Positions 37,615 to 47,430 are shown, numbered from the stretch's first letter. The stretch: 64,000 nt of DNA from Roseovarius pelagicus (GCF_025639885.1 NZ_CP106738.1:372001-436000); one strand, 5' to 3'. Made by a program: numbers and translations. The notes: a model not told the origin generated them from the letters alone.

Positions 37615-38973
37615 TTACATCAACTTGCGCCGACGAGTCACGCGAATATCCAGATCGGTGATCTTCTTGCGCAGAGTGTTACGGTTGATGCCCAGCAGAT
37701 CGGCGCATTTTGCCTGATTTCCACCCGTTGCCTCAAGCGCGATTTCGATTAACGGCAACTCCACTTCGCGTAGGATACGCGGGTACAGGCCAGCGGGCGG
37801 TAACATCGCACCGTGCAGATCAAAATAGCGCCGCAGATGCTGCGCAACCGAACTGGCCAACCGTTCAGAATCGCCCTGCCCCATCACCGGCTCTGCGGCG
37901 GGCTGGTTCCCCAATACCGCGATGACCTCGTCGCGGCTGATCTCATCCGCGCGCGCGGTCAACCCCATGCGTCGCACTGCATTCTCCAACTGGCGAACAT
38001 TGCCCGGCCAGCTGTAATTGCGCAGCGTCGTCAGCGCGGCTTCGGACACACGGCGACCAGACGCGCCGTCGCGTTCGGATTTTTGCAAGAAATGCGTGAT
38101 CAGTAACGGAATATCATCAACGCGTTCACGTAAACCGGGCACATCAATCACGGCCCCACCCAAGCGATAGTACAAATCATCACGCATTTCGCCGGGTTGT
38201 GACAGTCGGGACTGGCTTGTTGCCATGAAGCGCGGCAGGTGATCGCCCGGCGCGTCCATCATACGCACCACGCGCCCCTGCGCCGCATCGTCGAGATCTG
38301 TGACTTCGTCCAGTACGATGGTTCCGCCCTTTGCGCGCGCCATGATACGTGCGGGTCCTTCAAGGTCATTCAAATCTGCAGGCGTTACGGTGATGAAGGG
38401 CAACGTGCGGCGATCCGAAAAATCATGGATCGCCCGTGCGATCAGCGATTTTCCTGTACCCGACTCGCCGCGGATCAGTACCGGCAAGTCGGCATTCATC
38501 ACCTTGGCCACGACGCGATACAGCGCCTGCATTGCAGGTGTCTGACCGATAAGCGGTAAATCCTCCGGGCGGTCCACCCGATCATTGTCAACGCGGCCGC
38601 CGCTCCTGCGCCGACTCTCCAGCGCGCGCGCAGTGCGCTTCATCAGATCGGGCAGATCAAAGGGCTTGGGCAGGTAGTCATACGCCTCTGCCTCGGCAGC
38701 CTGAATAGCCGTCATGATGGTGTTCTGGGCGGATATCACGATGACCGGCATGCCGGGCCGGTCTTCGGCGATCTTCGGCAGCATCTCCAATCCGTTACCA
38801 TCCGGCATGATCACGTCCGAAATCACAACATCTCCGCGCCCTTCAGCCACCCAGCGCATCAGCGTCGTCAGCGAAGAGGTCGCATGCACCTTGCATCCCG
38901 CGCGAGTCAGTGCCTGCGTCAGGACCGTACGAATTGTACGGTCATCATCGGCGACCAGAACCGTGCCATCCAT
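37615..38973 (-). CDS. ntrC: Nitrogen regulation response regulator NtrC (Rhodobacter type)
   Basis: NtrC is the transcriptional activator phosphorylated by NtrB under nitrogen limitation. The 452-residue protein has a receiver domain ([20 protein letters not shown]; Asp in [13 protein letters not shown]), an AAA+ domain with Walker [17 protein letters not shown] and Walker [15 protein letters not shown], and a Fis-type DNA-binding end ([20 protein letters not shown]). Between [14 protein letters not shown] and GGTIVLDE about 18 residues are missing compared with E. coli NtrC, including GAFTGA. This matches R. capsulatus NtrC, which works with sigma70 RNA polymerase. The ATG overlaps the ntrB stop by one base. 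Confidence 0.96.
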   Translation of the reverse strand: MDGTVLVADDDRTIRTVLTQALTRAGCKVHATSSLTTLMRWVAEGRGDVVISDVIMPDGNGLEMLPKIAEDRPGMPVIVISAQNTIMTAIQAAEAEAYDYLPKPFDLPDLMKRTARALESRRRSGGRVDNDRVDRPEDLPLIGQTPAMQALYRVVAKVMNADLPVLIRGESGTGKSLIARAIHDFSDRRTLPFITVTPADLNDLEGPARIMARAKGGTIVLDEVTDLDDAAQGRVVRMMDAPGDHLPRFMATSQSRLSQPGEMRDDLYYRLGGAVIDVPGLRERVDDIPLLITHFLQKSERDGASGRRVSEAALTTLRNYSWPGNVRQLENAVRRMGLTARADEISRDEVIAVLGNQPAAEPVMGQGDSERLASSVAQHLRRYFDLHGAMLPPAGLYPRILREVELPLIEIALEATGGNQAKCADLLGINRNTLRKKITDLDIRVTRRRKLM

Positions 38974-40052
38974 CAGCCGTTCTCCTTATCAGTGGTTTGC
39001 GCGCGTGCCAGCGAAATGCGGAATATCGTTCGTCCCGGAACCGAACTGACCGAAATCCAGCCGCCAATTTCAGAAATGATTTTGGCCGCAAGCGCGAGGC
39101 CGAGGCCGGTGCCGTTTTCACGGCCGGAGACGAACGGATCGAAAACGTCGTCCGCGATGTCAGCAGGCAGACCGGGACCATCGTCGATGACCTCTATCTG
39201 CAAGGGCAATGACCGCCCCGCGCCATCAGAGCCGCGAACCCGCAAGGACTGCTCGTAATAGGTACGCAAGGTGATCGTGCCCCCCTGCCCACCTGCTGCT
39301 TCGGCAGCGTTCTTCAACAGATTCTGAATCACTTGCAGCAATTGATCAGGATCGCCGCTGGCAGATGGCAACGATGGATCGTAGGCCTCGATCACAGTCA
39401 TGTCGGCGGCAAATCCCAGCAAAGCAGAACGCCGGGCACGATCCAAAACATCGTGGATGTTCACCGGTTGCAACCGCGGGGCTGTCACATTGCCGAACTG
39501 CTCTACCTGATCGAGAATACCAACGATCCGACGGCTTTCACTGACGATCAGATCGGTAAGCTCAAGGTCGTCGGGCGACAGCCCCATAGACAGCAATTGC
39601 GCGGCGCCAGTGATTCCCGCCAGCGGGTTCTTGATCTCGTGGGCCATCATTTCGGCCATGCCGATTGCCGACTTGGCCGCAGATTTCACGGAATGGTTCT
39701 GTGTCATCCGTCCCGCCAACTCGCGCGGGGACACCAACACCAGCATGTGCCCCGGTGACCCGCCAAGCGGTGCAATTTGAAGATTGCACTGTAACGGTGC
39801 CCGGCTACCGGTGCCGATATCCACATCATTGACAAACAACGGCGTTCCGATTTGCCGGGCGCGGGCGAATGCCTCTTCCAGAGGCGCGTCGACCATCAAG
39901 ATGTCCCAGACGGGTACGCCGATAACCGCCTTGGCAGAAGAGTTCAGAAACCCTTCGGCTGCGGGATTGATCCGGACAATCCGATCACTCGTGTCGAGGA
40001 TCAGCCCCGGCACCGGCAGCGAAGTCCAGATTGCATCGTCCCCATCGATCAT
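38973..40052 (-). CDS. ntrB: Nitrogen regulation sensor kinase NtrB
   Basis: NtrB is the soluble kinase/phosphatase that, with PII protein, sets NtrC phosphorylation. The 359-residue protein has a PAS domain (about 10-110), a phospho-acceptor helix [20 protein letters not shown] (His near residue 140), an N box [15 protein letters not shown], and G boxes [19 protein letters not shown] and [12 protein letters not shown]. It has no membrane segment. It overlaps dusB by 4 bases upstream and ntrC by 1 base downstream, so dusB-ntrB-ntrC are translationally coupled. Confidence 0.97.
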   Translation of the reverse strand: MIDGDDAIWTSLPVPGLILDTSDRIVRINPAAEGFLNSSAKAVIGVPVWDILMVDAPLEEAFARARQIGTPLFVNDVDIGTGSRAPLQCNLQIAPLGGSPGHMLVLVSPRELAGRMTQNHSVKSAAKSAIGMAEMMAHEIKNPLAGITGAAQLLSMGLSPDDLELTDLIVSESRRIVGILDQVEQFGNVTAPRLQPVNIHDVLDRARRSALLGFAADMTVIEAYDPSLPSASGDPDQLLQVIQNLLKNAAEAAGGQGGTITLRTYYEQSLRVRGSDGAGRSLPLQIEVIDDGPGLPADIADDVFDPFVSGRENGTGLGLALAAKIISEIGGWISVSSVPGRTIFRISLARAQTTDKENG

Positions 40053-41023
40053 GCAGCAGCCTCCTGCGGCGTACTCAACGCCTCTGGCAGCAGACGCAGG
40101 ACATCTGTGGGCGCGCGGCTGGTCAGGATGCGGCGACGCATCTCTATTCCTACCTCAGCACCGTCCAAGTACCATCCCAAGTGCTTGCGCGCGACACGTA
40201 GTCCTAGGTCAATCCCGTAAAAGCCAAGTATTGCTTCGTAATGGTTGGAAACCATCTGGATCAGTTCCGGCCCTTGCGGAACCACCGGCGCGGGCGCACC
40301 AAAAAGCTCATGTGCGATTTCAGCCAACAGCCAGGGCCGCCCTTGCGCGCCGCGACCGACCATCACACCATCTGCCCCGGATTGGTCCAACGCACGACAT
40401 GCGGTGTCCTCATCAATGATATCTCCGTTAGCGATAACAGGGATGCGCACCGCATCCTTGATCTTTCGGATTGCGGCCCAGTCGGCGCTGCCTTTGTAAA
40501 ACTGACACCGCGTACGCCCATGGATCGTGATCATCTTGACCCCTGCCCCCTCAGCCCGGCGGGCCAACTCGGGTGCGTTCATCAGGGTGTCATCCCACCC
40601 CAACCGGGTCTTGAGCGTGACCGGAACATCGACGGCAGCCACGACTGCGTCAATCAGGCTGAGCGCATGATCGAGATCTTTCATCAAGGCCGAACCAGAA
40701 GCGCCTGTGCCACTGGCGCTGGTCACCCGCTTGGCCGGGCAACCCATATTGATGTCGATCAGACGCGCGCCATTCGCGCAGGCCATGCGCGCAGCTTCGG
40801 CCATCCAATAGCCCTCGCGCCCGGCAATCTGCACTGCGCTTGCCTCTTGACCGAAACCCAGTTCAGCGCGCTCGCGCACGCCCGGCTTTGCCTGTACCAT
40901 CTCTTGGCTGGCGACCATTTCGCTGACAACAAGCCCTGCACCAAAGCCCGCGACCAACGTGCGAAAGGGCAAATCGGTGATTCCGGCCAATGGTGCCAGC
41001 AGGACTGGTGGCGTCAGGGTCAT
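40049..41023 (-). CDS. dusB: tRNA-dihydrouridine synthase B (NifR3)
   Basis: This flavin enzyme reduces specific uridines in the tRNA D-loop with NADPH. The 324-residue protein begins [20 protein letters not shown] and has the catalytic Cys in [28 protein letters not shown], and [17 protein letters not shown], which binds FMN phosphate. The gene was called nifR3 in Rhodobacter because it heads the ntrBC operon, exactly as here. ATG at 41023 was chosen; a TTG seven codons upstream is possible, and neither has a strong ribosome site. Confidence 0.96.
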   Translation of the reverse strand: MTLTPPVLLAPLAGITDLPFRTLVAGFGAGLVVSEMVASQEMVQAKPGVRERAELGFGQEASAVQIAGREGYWMAEAARMACANGARLIDINMGCPAKRVTSASGTGASGSALMKDLDHALSLIDAVVAAVDVPVTLKTRLGWDDTLMNAPELARRAEGAGVKMITIHGRTRCQFYKGSADWAAIRKIKDAVRIPVIANGDIIDEDTACRALDQSGADGVMVGRGAQGRPWLLAEIAHELFGAPAPVVPQGPELIQMVSNHYEAILGFYGIDLGLRVARKHLGWYLDGAEVGIEMRRRILTSRAPTDVLRLLPEALSTPQEAAA

Positions 41024-41203
41024 ATTCGGTAGCGTCAGGTGCAAATGCTCAATCCTTGTGCAATGTGGTCGTTTTACCTGTCTGGGTTTAGTATCACAAC
41101 AAACACAGGGTATATTTGCACGATCCCTGGCAGAATTGCCTAAAATTTAGGCGCTCAACAGCCCCATTGCGCTGGCTGGACCGGCCGGGCTATCACACGC
41201 CGT

Positions 41204-42328
41204 ATGAAAGTCGCCGCTATCATCGTCGCCGCCGGGCGTGGCACCCGCGCAGGCGGGCCAGTGCCAAAGCAGTGGCAACCGCTGGCAGACCGGCGCGTGA
41301 TCGATTGGGCTCTCTCTCTTTTCCTCTCGCACCCCCGCATTTCACGAGTCGTTCTCGTACTGCATCCCGATGATCTGCCTGACTGGCCGGAAACGCGCGG
41401 CATCGAGGCTGTAACCGGAGATGCCTCGCGCACCGCATCCGTGCGAAACGGGCTGGAGCATCTGGCCAGCAGCGATGTGACCCACGTTCTGATCCATGAT
41501 GTTGCCCGCCCCTGCACTTCACCTGAAACGATTGATGCCGTGCTAGACGCGCTGGGGGTCGCCGCCGCCCCGGCGCTGCCCGTCACGGACGCGCTCTGGC
41601 ACGGGGAAAATGATCGTGTAGTTGGCACACAAGATCGCACCGGACTCTTTCGTGCCCAAACGCCACAGGGTTTCGAGTTTGCGGCCATACTCGCGGCGCA
41701 CCGGAACCATCCGGACATTGCCGCCGATGACGTCACCATTGCGCGGGCCGCCGGGCTTGACGTGGTGATCGTGCCGGGTGATGAATCCAACCTGAAAATA
41801 ACGCATCCAAGCGATTTCGCGCGCGCAGAGATGCACCTGAGGGGACAGATGGATATTCGCATCGGTAATGGCTATGACGTGCATCGCTTTGGTCCCGGAA
41901 ATCACGTTATGCTCTGTGGCATCGCGGTACCGCATGATCGCGGGTTACAAGGGCATTCTGATGCAGATGTCGGGCTTCACGCGCTGACGGATGCGATCTA
42001 TGGTGCCCTTGCCGAGGGTGATATTGGTCGCCACTTCCCCCCCAGTGATCCGCAGTGGAAAGGTGCCGAAAGCCATATCTTTTTGCGCCACGCGGTTGAA
42101 CTGGCAACAGAAAAAGGCTTTAGGATCAGCAATATGGATCTCACACTTGTGTGTGAACATCCTAAAATCGGCCCGCATGCCGCAGCGATGCAGTCAGTTG
42201 TGGGCGAGATGACGGACCTTGCGCCAAACCGCATCTCGATCAAGGCCACCACGTCAGAACGATTGGGCTTTACCGGTCGCGAAGAAGGCATTGCCGCAAT
42301 CGCAACTGCCTTGTTGATAAAACCATGA
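41204..42328 (+). CDS. ispDF: Bifunctional IspD/IspF enzyme of the MEP isoprenoid pathway
   Basis: The 374-residue fusion catalyses two non-consecutive steps: CTP-dependent cytidylylation of MEP (IspD, about 1-215) and cyclisation to MEcPP (IspF, about 216-374). IspD shows [31 protein letters not shown] and [10 protein letters not shown]. IspF shows the zinc ligands in [35 protein letters not shown] and [18 protein letters not shown]. This fusion is standard in alphaproteobacteria. It overlaps pgpA by 4 bases, first gene of ispDF-pgpA-cinA. Confidence 0.98.
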   Translation: MKVAAIIVAAGRGTRAGGPVPKQWQPLADRRVIDWALSLFLSHPRISRVVLVLHPDDLPDWPETRGIEAVTGDASRTASVRNGLEHLASSDVTHVLIHDVARPCTSPETIDAVLDALGVAAAPALPVTDALWHGENDRVVGTQDRTGLFRAQTPQGFEFAAILAAHRNHPDIAADDVTIARAAGLDVVIVPGDESNLKITHPSDFARAEMHLRGQMDIRIGNGYDVHRFGPGNHVMLCGIAVPHDRGLQGHSDADVGLHALTDAIYGALAEGDIGRHFPPSDPQWKGAESHIFLRHAVELATEKGFRISNMDLTLVCEHPKIGPHAAAMQSVVGEMTDLAPNRISIKATTSERLGFTGREEGIAAIATALLIKP

Positions 42329-42822
42329 AAATTGCCGCCCTTATCGCCACCGTCTGCGGTGTTGGACATTTGCGCCCGGCACCGGGCACATGGGGGTCTC
42401 TGGCCGCGTTACCATTGGGCTGGCTGATCCACGTGATTGGCGGACCATGGTTACTATTAATTGCGATTATATCCGGATTTATCAAAGGTGTATGGGCCAC
42501 AACTCAGGTTACGCGCGGAAGTGATGATCACGATCCTTCTGAGATTGTCATAGACGAGGTCGTGGGCCAGTGGATCGCGCTGCTGCCGCTGTCATTCGGC
42601 GCATGGCACGCTGGTGCTTCAATTACTGCGCTTTGGCCGGGCTGGATCGCGGCCTTTGCTCTTTTCCGGCTTTTTGACATTGCCAAACCCGGCCCTGTGG
42701 GTTGGGCAGATCGGCGTGGCGATCCGCTGGGCGTGATGCTCGATGATGTCATCGCGGGCATCTTTGCCGCTGTTGGTGTCATCCTGTTTGCGGCCATTAG
42801 CCACGGGGTTTTGGGATTGTGA
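42325..42822 (+). CDS. pgpA: Phosphatidylglycerophosphatase A
   Basis: PgpA removes the phosphate from phosphatidylglycerophosphate to give phosphatidylglycerol at the inner membrane. The 165-residue protein has the family opening [20 protein letters not shown], the metal-binding segment [15 protein letters not shown] (near residue 73) and [14 protein letters not shown], plus three or four hydrophobic helices. It overlaps ispDF and the CinA-domain gene by 4 bases on each side. Confidence 0.96.
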   Translation: MKIAALIATVCGVGHLRPAPGTWGSLAALPLGWLIHVIGGPWLLLIAIISGFIKGVWATTQVTRGSDDHDPSEIVIDEVVGQWIALLPLSFGAWHAGASITALWPGWIAAFALFRLFDIAKPGPVGWADRRGDPLGVMLDDVIAGIFAAVGVILFAAISHGVLGL

Positions 42823-43289
42823 ACGCCGCGGCTGTTTTGAACGCCGCACGCGCGGCCGGGCTGCGGATCACCACCGCAGAAAGCTGTACAGGCGGTATGG
42901 TCGCCGCGGCCCTCACGGATATTCCCGGCAGCTCGGACGTGGTTGAACGAGGGTTTGTAACCTATTCAAATACCGCAAAAATAGAGATGCTTGGTGTTTT
43001 GCAGGACACACTGGAACGCTATGGTGCCGTTTCCGAGCAGGTCGCCGCCGAGATGGCCACTGGCGCGCTGACACATGCGCATGCAGAACTGGCCGTTTCG
43101 ATCACAGGTGTCGCCGGTCCCGGTGGATCGGATCACAAGCCCGAAGGTCGCGTATGCTTTGGCATTGCGCGCGCAGGTATGCCCGCCGTCCTCGTCGAAA
43201 CGCAGGAGTTCGGCCCACTTGGTCGCACAGCTGTTCGGCAGGCCGCTTGCGCTCATGCGCTTACATTGCTGTTGCGTGCCGCGTCCTAA
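42819..43289 (+). CDS. CinA C-terminal domain protein (nicotinamide-nucleotide amidase family)
   Basis: This 156-residue stand-alone CinA domain would deamidate NMN to NaMN in pyridine nucleotide salvage. Family motifs are present: ITTAESCTGGMVAAALTDIP with the catalytic Ser, GSSDVVERGFVTYSN, and SITGVAGPGGSDHKPEGRVC. It is the last gene of the ispDF-pgpA-cinA unit, a common Rhodobacterales arrangement. The ammonium transporter remnant begins about 90 bases downstream. Confidence 0.95.
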   Translation: MNAAAVLNAARAAGLRITTAESCTGGMVAAALTDIPGSSDVVERGFVTYSNTAKIEMLGVLQDTLERYGAVSEQVAAEMATGALTHAHAELAVSITGVAGPGGSDHKPEGRVCFGIARAGMPAVLVETQEFGPLGRTAVRQAACAHALTLLLRAAS

Positions 43290-43378
43290 GTTCGGCGCAG
43301 TTTTCGGCATATCCCTCCAGTCGCGCCCAGCAATCAGGCACGTGGCAAATTGCTAGCTTCGTCCGCAGCGTCACCAGA

Positions 43379-43714
43379 CCACGGCAACGCACAATCCTGA
43401 CTATGTGATCGTTGGCACCGCGATGCTTTGGGTCGGGTGGTTCGGCTTTAACGGTGGCTCGCAACTGGCTGCCGATGACGGGGCAGCGATGGCGCTTACG
43501 GTCACGCATATCTCCGCCGCAGTGGCATCTTTGGCACGATTATGGTCGCCGTGTTTGGTGCCGGCACTTGGGCGGCGCAACTGGGGTCATTGTGACCATC
43601 GTGCTGGTCAAGCTGGTCAGCCTAGTCACACTACGGCGAGTCGATGCCGAATCCGAGACGAACGGTCTGGACCTCAGCTCTCATGGCGACCGCGCCTACG
43701 ACATGTCCAGTTAA
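43379..43714 (+). pseudogene. Degraded ammonium transporter (Amt) gene fragment
   Basis: Three Amt-like blocks survive in different frames. The first, from 43379, reads HNPDYVIVGTAMLWVGWFGF followed by NGGSQLAADDGAAMALTVTH, the core helix region of Amt. The second (about 43509-43575) reads GIFGTIMVAVFGAGTWAAQL, matching a later helix. The third (about 43580-43714) reads LRRVDAESETNGLDLSSHGD then RAYDMSS, the canonical Amt C-terminal tail. Full-length Amt is about 400-450 residues, so most of the gene is gone and the rest has frame breaks. No start codon or ribosome site is preserved. Confidence 0.85.
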
Positions 43715-43756
43715 TGCCGCAAGTTCGATAAAGAGAGCAAACCAGCGCGCGCCGAA

Positions 43757-44203
43757 TTAGCCGTAAAGGGCGTCGGCGCGCGCCTCGAATGCGCGTACGA
43801 TCCGTTGCATCGCCTCATAAAAAAATAGCCCACCCGCTTTTTGCAACAAGAGATTTCGGAACTCGAAATCAACTTCGAACGAAACATCACAGCCAGCGTC
43901 GGTATCGGTGAAACCCCACTTGGAAATCATATACTTAAACGGGCCATCCAAGTATTCCGTGTCGATCGTCAGCGCATCCGGGCGCAAAACGACGCGACTG
44001 GTGAACCGTTCGCGGAACACCTTGAAGCTGATCACCAGATCAGCGGTCATCACCTCACTCCCATCATCCTGAGGCGTGACAGAACGTATCCGCGCGGCTG
44101 CGGTCCACGGCAGGAACTCGGGGTAATGCGCCACATCAGCCACCAGATCATACATCTGCTGCGCGGTGTATGGCAGTTGGCGGGTTTCAGAGTGGCTGGT
44201 CAA
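43757..44203 (-). CDS. COQ10/RatA-like START-domain protein
   Basis: This 148-residue protein begins [20 protein letters not shown] and has [20 protein letters not shown], the standard opening of the ubiquinone-binding COQ10/polyketide cyclase-like family; bacterial members are also called RatA. It probably chaperones ubiquinone in the inner membrane or acts at the ribosome; the family is ambiguous. TTG at 44203 with GAGG 5 bases upstream fits the family start; the frame is open to a GTG at 44236. Divergent from hpt. Confidence 0.9.
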   Translation of the reverse strand: MTSHSETRQLPYTAQQMYDLVADVAHYPEFLPWTAAARIRSVTPQDDGSEVMTADLVISFKVFRERFTSRVVLRPDALTIDTEYLDGPFKYMISKWGFTDTDAGCDVSFEVDFEFRNLLLQKAGGLFFYEAMQRIVRAFEARADALYG

Positions 44204-44274
44204 TTGCGCCTCGGATTTCGCGTGACAGGAGTTCACGTTGTCTTAGACTGGACCCGGAAATTCAAGGGGGCTGC

Positions 44275-44817
44275 ATGAGCGACAAACCATACGTGATCGA
44301 CCAGATGATTTCTGCCAAATCCATCGCCGCGCGGATCGAAACACTGGCGGGCGAGATCGAGACGGAGTTTTCAGGCACCGAAAAGCTGGTCGTCGTTGGA
44401 CTGCTGCGCGGCTCGTTCGTCTTTATTGCCGATCTGGTCCGAGAATTGCCGCTGCCCGTCGAGGTCGATTTTGTCGAAACCTCCTCCTATGGCAACGCGA
44501 TGGAGAGTAGTCGGGAAGTTCGTATTCTCAAAGACTTGCGCGGCGACATTGAAGGGCGCGATGTGTTGGTCGTCGAGGATATCGTCGATACCGGGCACAC
44601 GCTTGCCCATGTGTTGACGCTGCTGAACAACCGCAAACCACGCAAGCTGCGGACGATTGCATTACTGGACAAACCGTCGCGCCGCGAAGCGCCGATCAAG
44701 GCAGACTGGACCGGGTTCGAAATACCCGACGAATTCGTTGTCGGTTATGGGATTGATTATGCACAACGTAACCGCAACCTGCCCTATATCGGCAAGGTGC
44801 GGTTTACCGGGACGTGA
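44275..44817 (+). CDS. hpt: Hypoxanthine phosphoribosyltransferase
   Basis: This purine salvage enzyme makes IMP (and GMP) from hypoxanthine (guanine) and PRPP. The 180-residue protein has [16 protein letters not shown], the PRPP loop [19 protein letters not shown] (near residue 100) and the base-binding [27 protein letters not shown] lies 5 bases before the ATG at 44275; an open frame from 44170 overlaps the divergent gene and was not used. A 60-residue membrane protein gene follows by 10 bases. Confidence 0.97.
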   Translation: MSDKPYVIDQMISAKSIAARIETLAGEIETEFSGTEKLVVVGLLRGSFVFIADLVRELPLPVEVDFVETSSYGNAMESSREVRILKDLRGDIEGRDVLVVEDIVDTGHTLAHVLTLLNNRKPRKLRTIALLDKPSRREAPIKADWTGFEIPDEFVVGYGIDYAQRNRNLPYIGKVRFTGT

Positions 44818-44827
44818 CACCTGCGCC

Positions 44828-45010
44828 ATGAATACCCGTTGGTTGCTCAAAATGGCCCGCTGGGCGCAGAACCCACCCAGTCCGGCAAAGGTCAAGTTCG
44901 TACTGGGGATCGTTGTCCTGTGCCTCGCGCTGGCGGCGTATGAACATTTCTATGGCTGGCCAGACGCCCTGACGCCGAACCGCGATGTGCATCGTGGTTA
45001 CAAGCCATAG
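44828..45010 (+). CDS. Small conserved-type membrane protein downstream of hpt
   Basis: This 60-residue protein begins MNTRWLLKMARWAQNPPSPA and has one membrane helix (about residues 24-41, FVLGIVVLCLALAAYEHF) followed by a short hydrophilic tail. The Arg/Trp-rich start predicts the N-terminus in the cytoplasm. It starts 10 bases after hpt and should be co-transcribed. I recall similar short proteins in Rhodobacterales but can assign no function. Confidence 0.7.
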   Translation: MNTRWLLKMARWAQNPPSPAKVKFVLGIVVLCLALAAYEHFYGWPDALTPNRDVHRGYKP

Positions 45011-45026
45011 AAAGCAAAGGGGAAAG

Positions 45027-45103
45027 TGGCGCGGTTGACGGGGCTCGAACCCGCGACCCCCGGCGTGACAGGCCGGTACTCTAACCAACTGAGCTACAAC
45101 CGC
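45027..45103 (-). tRNA. tRNA-Asp(GTC)
   Basis: This 77-base cloverleaf reads on the minus strand: acceptor GCGGTTG/CAACCGC, D-arm with AGTTGGTTAGA, anticodon loop CTGTCAC (anticodon GTC) on a CCGGC/GCCGG stem, and GGTTCGAGCC T-arm. The CCA end is encoded (45027-45029). The sequence is identical to the second copy at 45252. Confidence 0.97.
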
Positions 45104-45251
45104 GCGTGAGGGGTGGATTAGGCCAAGCGCGCAGGCCAGTCAATGCCCCAAAGCAGATAAAAGCTGCATGGCGGTGCGATTTTTGAATCGCGCGCCAATA
45201 CGGAATGAACCACGTCGTTGGAAAACACCTGAATGTCTGAAAATGCAGCGG

Positions 45252-45328
45252 TGGCGCGGTTGACGGGGCTCGAACCCGCGACCCCCGGCGTGACAGGCCG
45301 GTACTCTAACCAACTGAGCTACAACCGC
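45252..45328 (-). tRNA. tRNA-Asp(GTC), second copy
   Basis: This is identical over all 77 bases to the tRNA at 45027, with anticodon GTC and encoded CCA. It lies 148 bases upstream in the direction of transcription, so the two may form one precursor transcript. Confidence 0.97.
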
Positions 45329-45496
45329 CCACTGCGCGCTCTGTTCGGAGCGTTAGAAGGGTTTAGTGGCGGCGCGCAGCGGCGTCAAGCGCAGAGGCCG
45401 GTATCACGTCGGTAAAACGTCGGTATTGCGTCAGTGCGATCTGCGTTCGCCTCGGGACCATCAGAAACAGGTCGGTCTGCGATCTCGCTCGCGGCA

Positions 45497-45568
45497 TTTT
45501 GCTATGCGAAACGCGTGTCACTGGTCGTGGGTGTTCGGGGGGACCGGTCTTTTGCTATGCGAAAGGCG
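45497..45568. repeat. Imperfect 19-base direct repeat just downstream of tRNA-Val(TAC)
   Basis: TTTTGCTATGCGAAACGCG (45497-45515) and TTTTGCTATGCGAAAGGCG (45550-45568) match at 18 of 19 positions, 53 bases apart. The second copy ends two bases before the encoded CCA of tRNA-Val(TAC). They may be processing elements of the tRNA transcript or traces of duplication. Confidence 0.5.
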
Positions 45569-45570
45569 CT

Positions 45571-45646
<76 letters not shown>

Positions 45647-45728
45647 TGCCATGCGCCTCTTAACGGGACACGCCACGCCGCGCAAGAGGGTCTGTTGAAT
45701 TCTGTGTATTCTGCCGGCGTAGTCGTCG

Positions 45729-46298
45729 CTACTGCGGTGTCTCCAGCAGTGTTTCTTCACCGTTGCTCAACAAAAAGACGCATCCCTGCCGGTTGGGAAG
45801 CGTGGCCATCGCCGGGCGATCCAGATTGCAGATCAGGCCGCGCATCACCTGCCCCAACAGCCCATGAGATACGACGATGGCGGGCGCACGCAGGCGGGCC
45901 AGAAACCGACGCACGCGGGCCTCTAGTTCGTCGAAGCCTTCTCCGCCCGGTGCAGCGGCGTAGATGTCCAGATCTGTGCCAGCATGAGGCAATTCCGATT
46001 TCAGGCATCCCTCCCAGTCGCCGGTGCCCACCTCTGCCAAGTCCTGTGATATCTCGAACGTGGTGCCCGGCATTGCAATCTCGGCCGTCGCCTGCGCGCG
46101 CCCCAGCGGCGAGACGTAAACTGCGCCGCCAGCGGCCAGAACGCGCGGTACAATCGGCGCGATAAGCGTGGCCTGCTGTGCAGCCTGCGCCTTGCCCTGC
46201 GTGGTCAGGTCGGAATCCAGTCGCCCCTGAATGCGACCTTCAAGGTTCCACAATGTTTGGCCATGTCGCAGAAACCAGATATCGGGATAATCAGGCAA
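45729..46298 (-). CDS. Histidine phosphatase (phosphoglycerate mutase-like) family protein
   Basis: This 189-residue protein has the phospho-histidine motif WFLRHGQTLWNLEGRIQGRL (catalytic His near residue 12), YVSPLGRAQATAEIA with the binding Arg, and the second active-site His in IVVSHGLLGQVMRGL. Such proteins are phosphatases or mutases for small phosphorylated metabolites; the substrate is unknown. There is no signal peptide. It sits between the two tRNA-Val genes. Confidence 0.92.
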   Translation of the reverse strand: MPDYPDIWFLRHGQTLWNLEGRIQGRLDSDLTTQGKAQAAQQATLIAPIVPRVLAAGGAVYVSPLGRAQATAEIAMPGTTFEISQDLAEVGTGDWEGCLKSELPHAGTDLDIYAAAPGGEGFDELEARVRRFLARLRAPAIVVSHGLLGQVMRGLICNLDRPAMATLPNRQGCVFLLSNGEETLLETPQ

Positions 46299-46453
46299 GA
46301 GACCAGTCTTTCATATTGGTAGTGCGCAGAACTTGGCGACGTATGCGTATAACAGGTGGTTTTCACCCGCTCTCGGCATTCCGCGAAGCGAAACGCCTGC
46401 CGCTAAATGGTGGGTGGTTGAAGAGACGGGCATTTCGCGGGGCGAGATACCTT

Positions 46454-46528
46454 TGGTGGGTGATAAGAGATTCGAACTCCTGACATCTTCGATGTGAACG
46501 AAGCGCTCTACCACTGAGCTAATCACCC
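46454..46528 (-). tRNA. tRNA-Val(CAC)
   Basis: This 75-base cloverleaf reads on the minus strand: acceptor GGGTGAT/ATCACCC, D-arm AGTGGTAGA (one base shorter than tRNA-Val(TAC)), anticodon loop TTCACAT (anticodon CAC) on CTTCG/CGAAG, and encoded CCA (46454-46456). It is closely related to tRNA-Val(TAC) at 45571. Confidence 0.96.
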
Positions 46529-46546
46529 GCCGCGCGTTGTTTAGCG

Positions 46547-47023
46547 TCAGTCAGTCGTGTCTGCAACACTCTCTTTCACGTCCAGCGCGCCCGCTGCACG
46601 CGGTTTTTTCTGGCGTATCTTGGCGACGATAATTCGGGCGGTCGGGGTTTCCTTGGTCCGATTATGTTTCAGCTTGCCCAAGGGTTGCAGGTTAAGTTCG
46701 CGCCCTTCGGCCAGTGCCTCTCCGAGAACGGCAATCATCGCCTCTACGACCGGTTTGGCATATTTTTTCTTGATGTCGGAACGTTCAACAACCTTGGCCA
46801 AAAGCTCTTGCTTTTTCATCTCAAGATCTGCTGCTGGCTCTGTCACCACTGGCGATGCCGCTACAACGGGTCCGCGATCCGCGCGTTTTACAGGTTTTAC
46901 CCCCGGTGGTTTGGGAACACCGGGATTCAGTCGCGCCTTGGCGGGCGGTTTCGGATTCTTGGACCGAGACGGTGATTTCGCCTTGGTGGTGCCCTCAGCT
47001 GTCGATTTGGTACGGGTTGTCAT
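46547..47023 (-). CDS. HU-family DNA-binding protein with a basic, proline-rich N-terminal tail
   Basis: The 158-residue protein has two parts. Residues about 1-70 are rich in Lys, Pro, Ala and Ser (SPSRSKNPKPPAKARLNPG), like histone H1 tails. Residues about 72-150 form an HU/IHF fold with KKQELLAKVVERSDIKKKYA, LNLQPLGKLKHNRTKETPT and IIVAKIRQKKP. Ordinary HU has 90 residues and no tail. It would bind DNA and compact the nucleoid. ATG at 47023 follows GGGGGC; an in-frame ATG five codons earlier is possible. Confidence 0.87.
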   Translation of the reverse strand: MTTRTKSTAEGTTKAKSPSRSKNPKPPAKARLNPGVPKPPGVKPVKRADRGPVVAASPVVTEPAADLEMKKQELLAKVVERSDIKKKYAKPVVEAMIAVLGEALAEGRELNLQPLGKLKHNRTKETPTARIIVAKIRQKKPRAAGALDVKESVADTTD

Positions 47024-47151
47024 TATGTTTGCCCCCATTGTTTCTGCTCTGGAAACAGATTAGGAGGAATGCCCTCGAATAGCCAGCGGACAGTTGACGT
47101 GGCTGCGGGTGCGCAGATAAAATGGCAACACAAATTTCTGGGGGAAATATT

Positions 47152-47355
47152 GTGAAAAATTCTATTTGTGTTTTGGGTTGCGTGCTTTTTCTCGCTGCAA
47201 CTCCAGCAGTATCCGGTAGCTTGTCTGACCCGATCGTGACGTCCGAAGTGGTGGCCGAAGCGGCGGTGCAAAGCAGCAATGGTGATGTGCAGGGCATGAT
47301 CGCCCTGCTGACCGTTGCATTGATTCTGGGCGCCGCTATGGGAGCCGGTGGCTAA
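47152..47355 (+). CDS. Small exported or membrane protein of unknown function
   Basis: This 67-residue protein starts at GTG with GGGGGAAATATT upstream. It has a signal-peptide-like start (MKNSICVLGCVLFLAATPAV, cleavage after VSG) and a C-terminal hydrophobic helix ending GAAMGAGG. The region around Cys6-Cys10 is not a lipobox. An ATG at 47122 would add ten polar residues and spoil the signal. Function not recognised. Confidence 0.6.
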   Translation: MKNSICVLGCVLFLAATPAVSGSLSDPIVTSEVVAEAAVQSSNGDVQGMIALLTVALILGAAMGAGG

Positions 47356-47430
47356 CCCCCCTGCCCTAGATCTCTACGTTGGGTCAGTGCCACATCCCGG
47401 TATTGGCCTTGCCCGTCAGGATCGGATTTC

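Noticed and set aside
46547..47063. 168-residue plus-strand open frame opposite the HU-like gene
   Set aside because: A shadow of the Lys/Pro-rich gene; the HU fold on the minus strand is clear.
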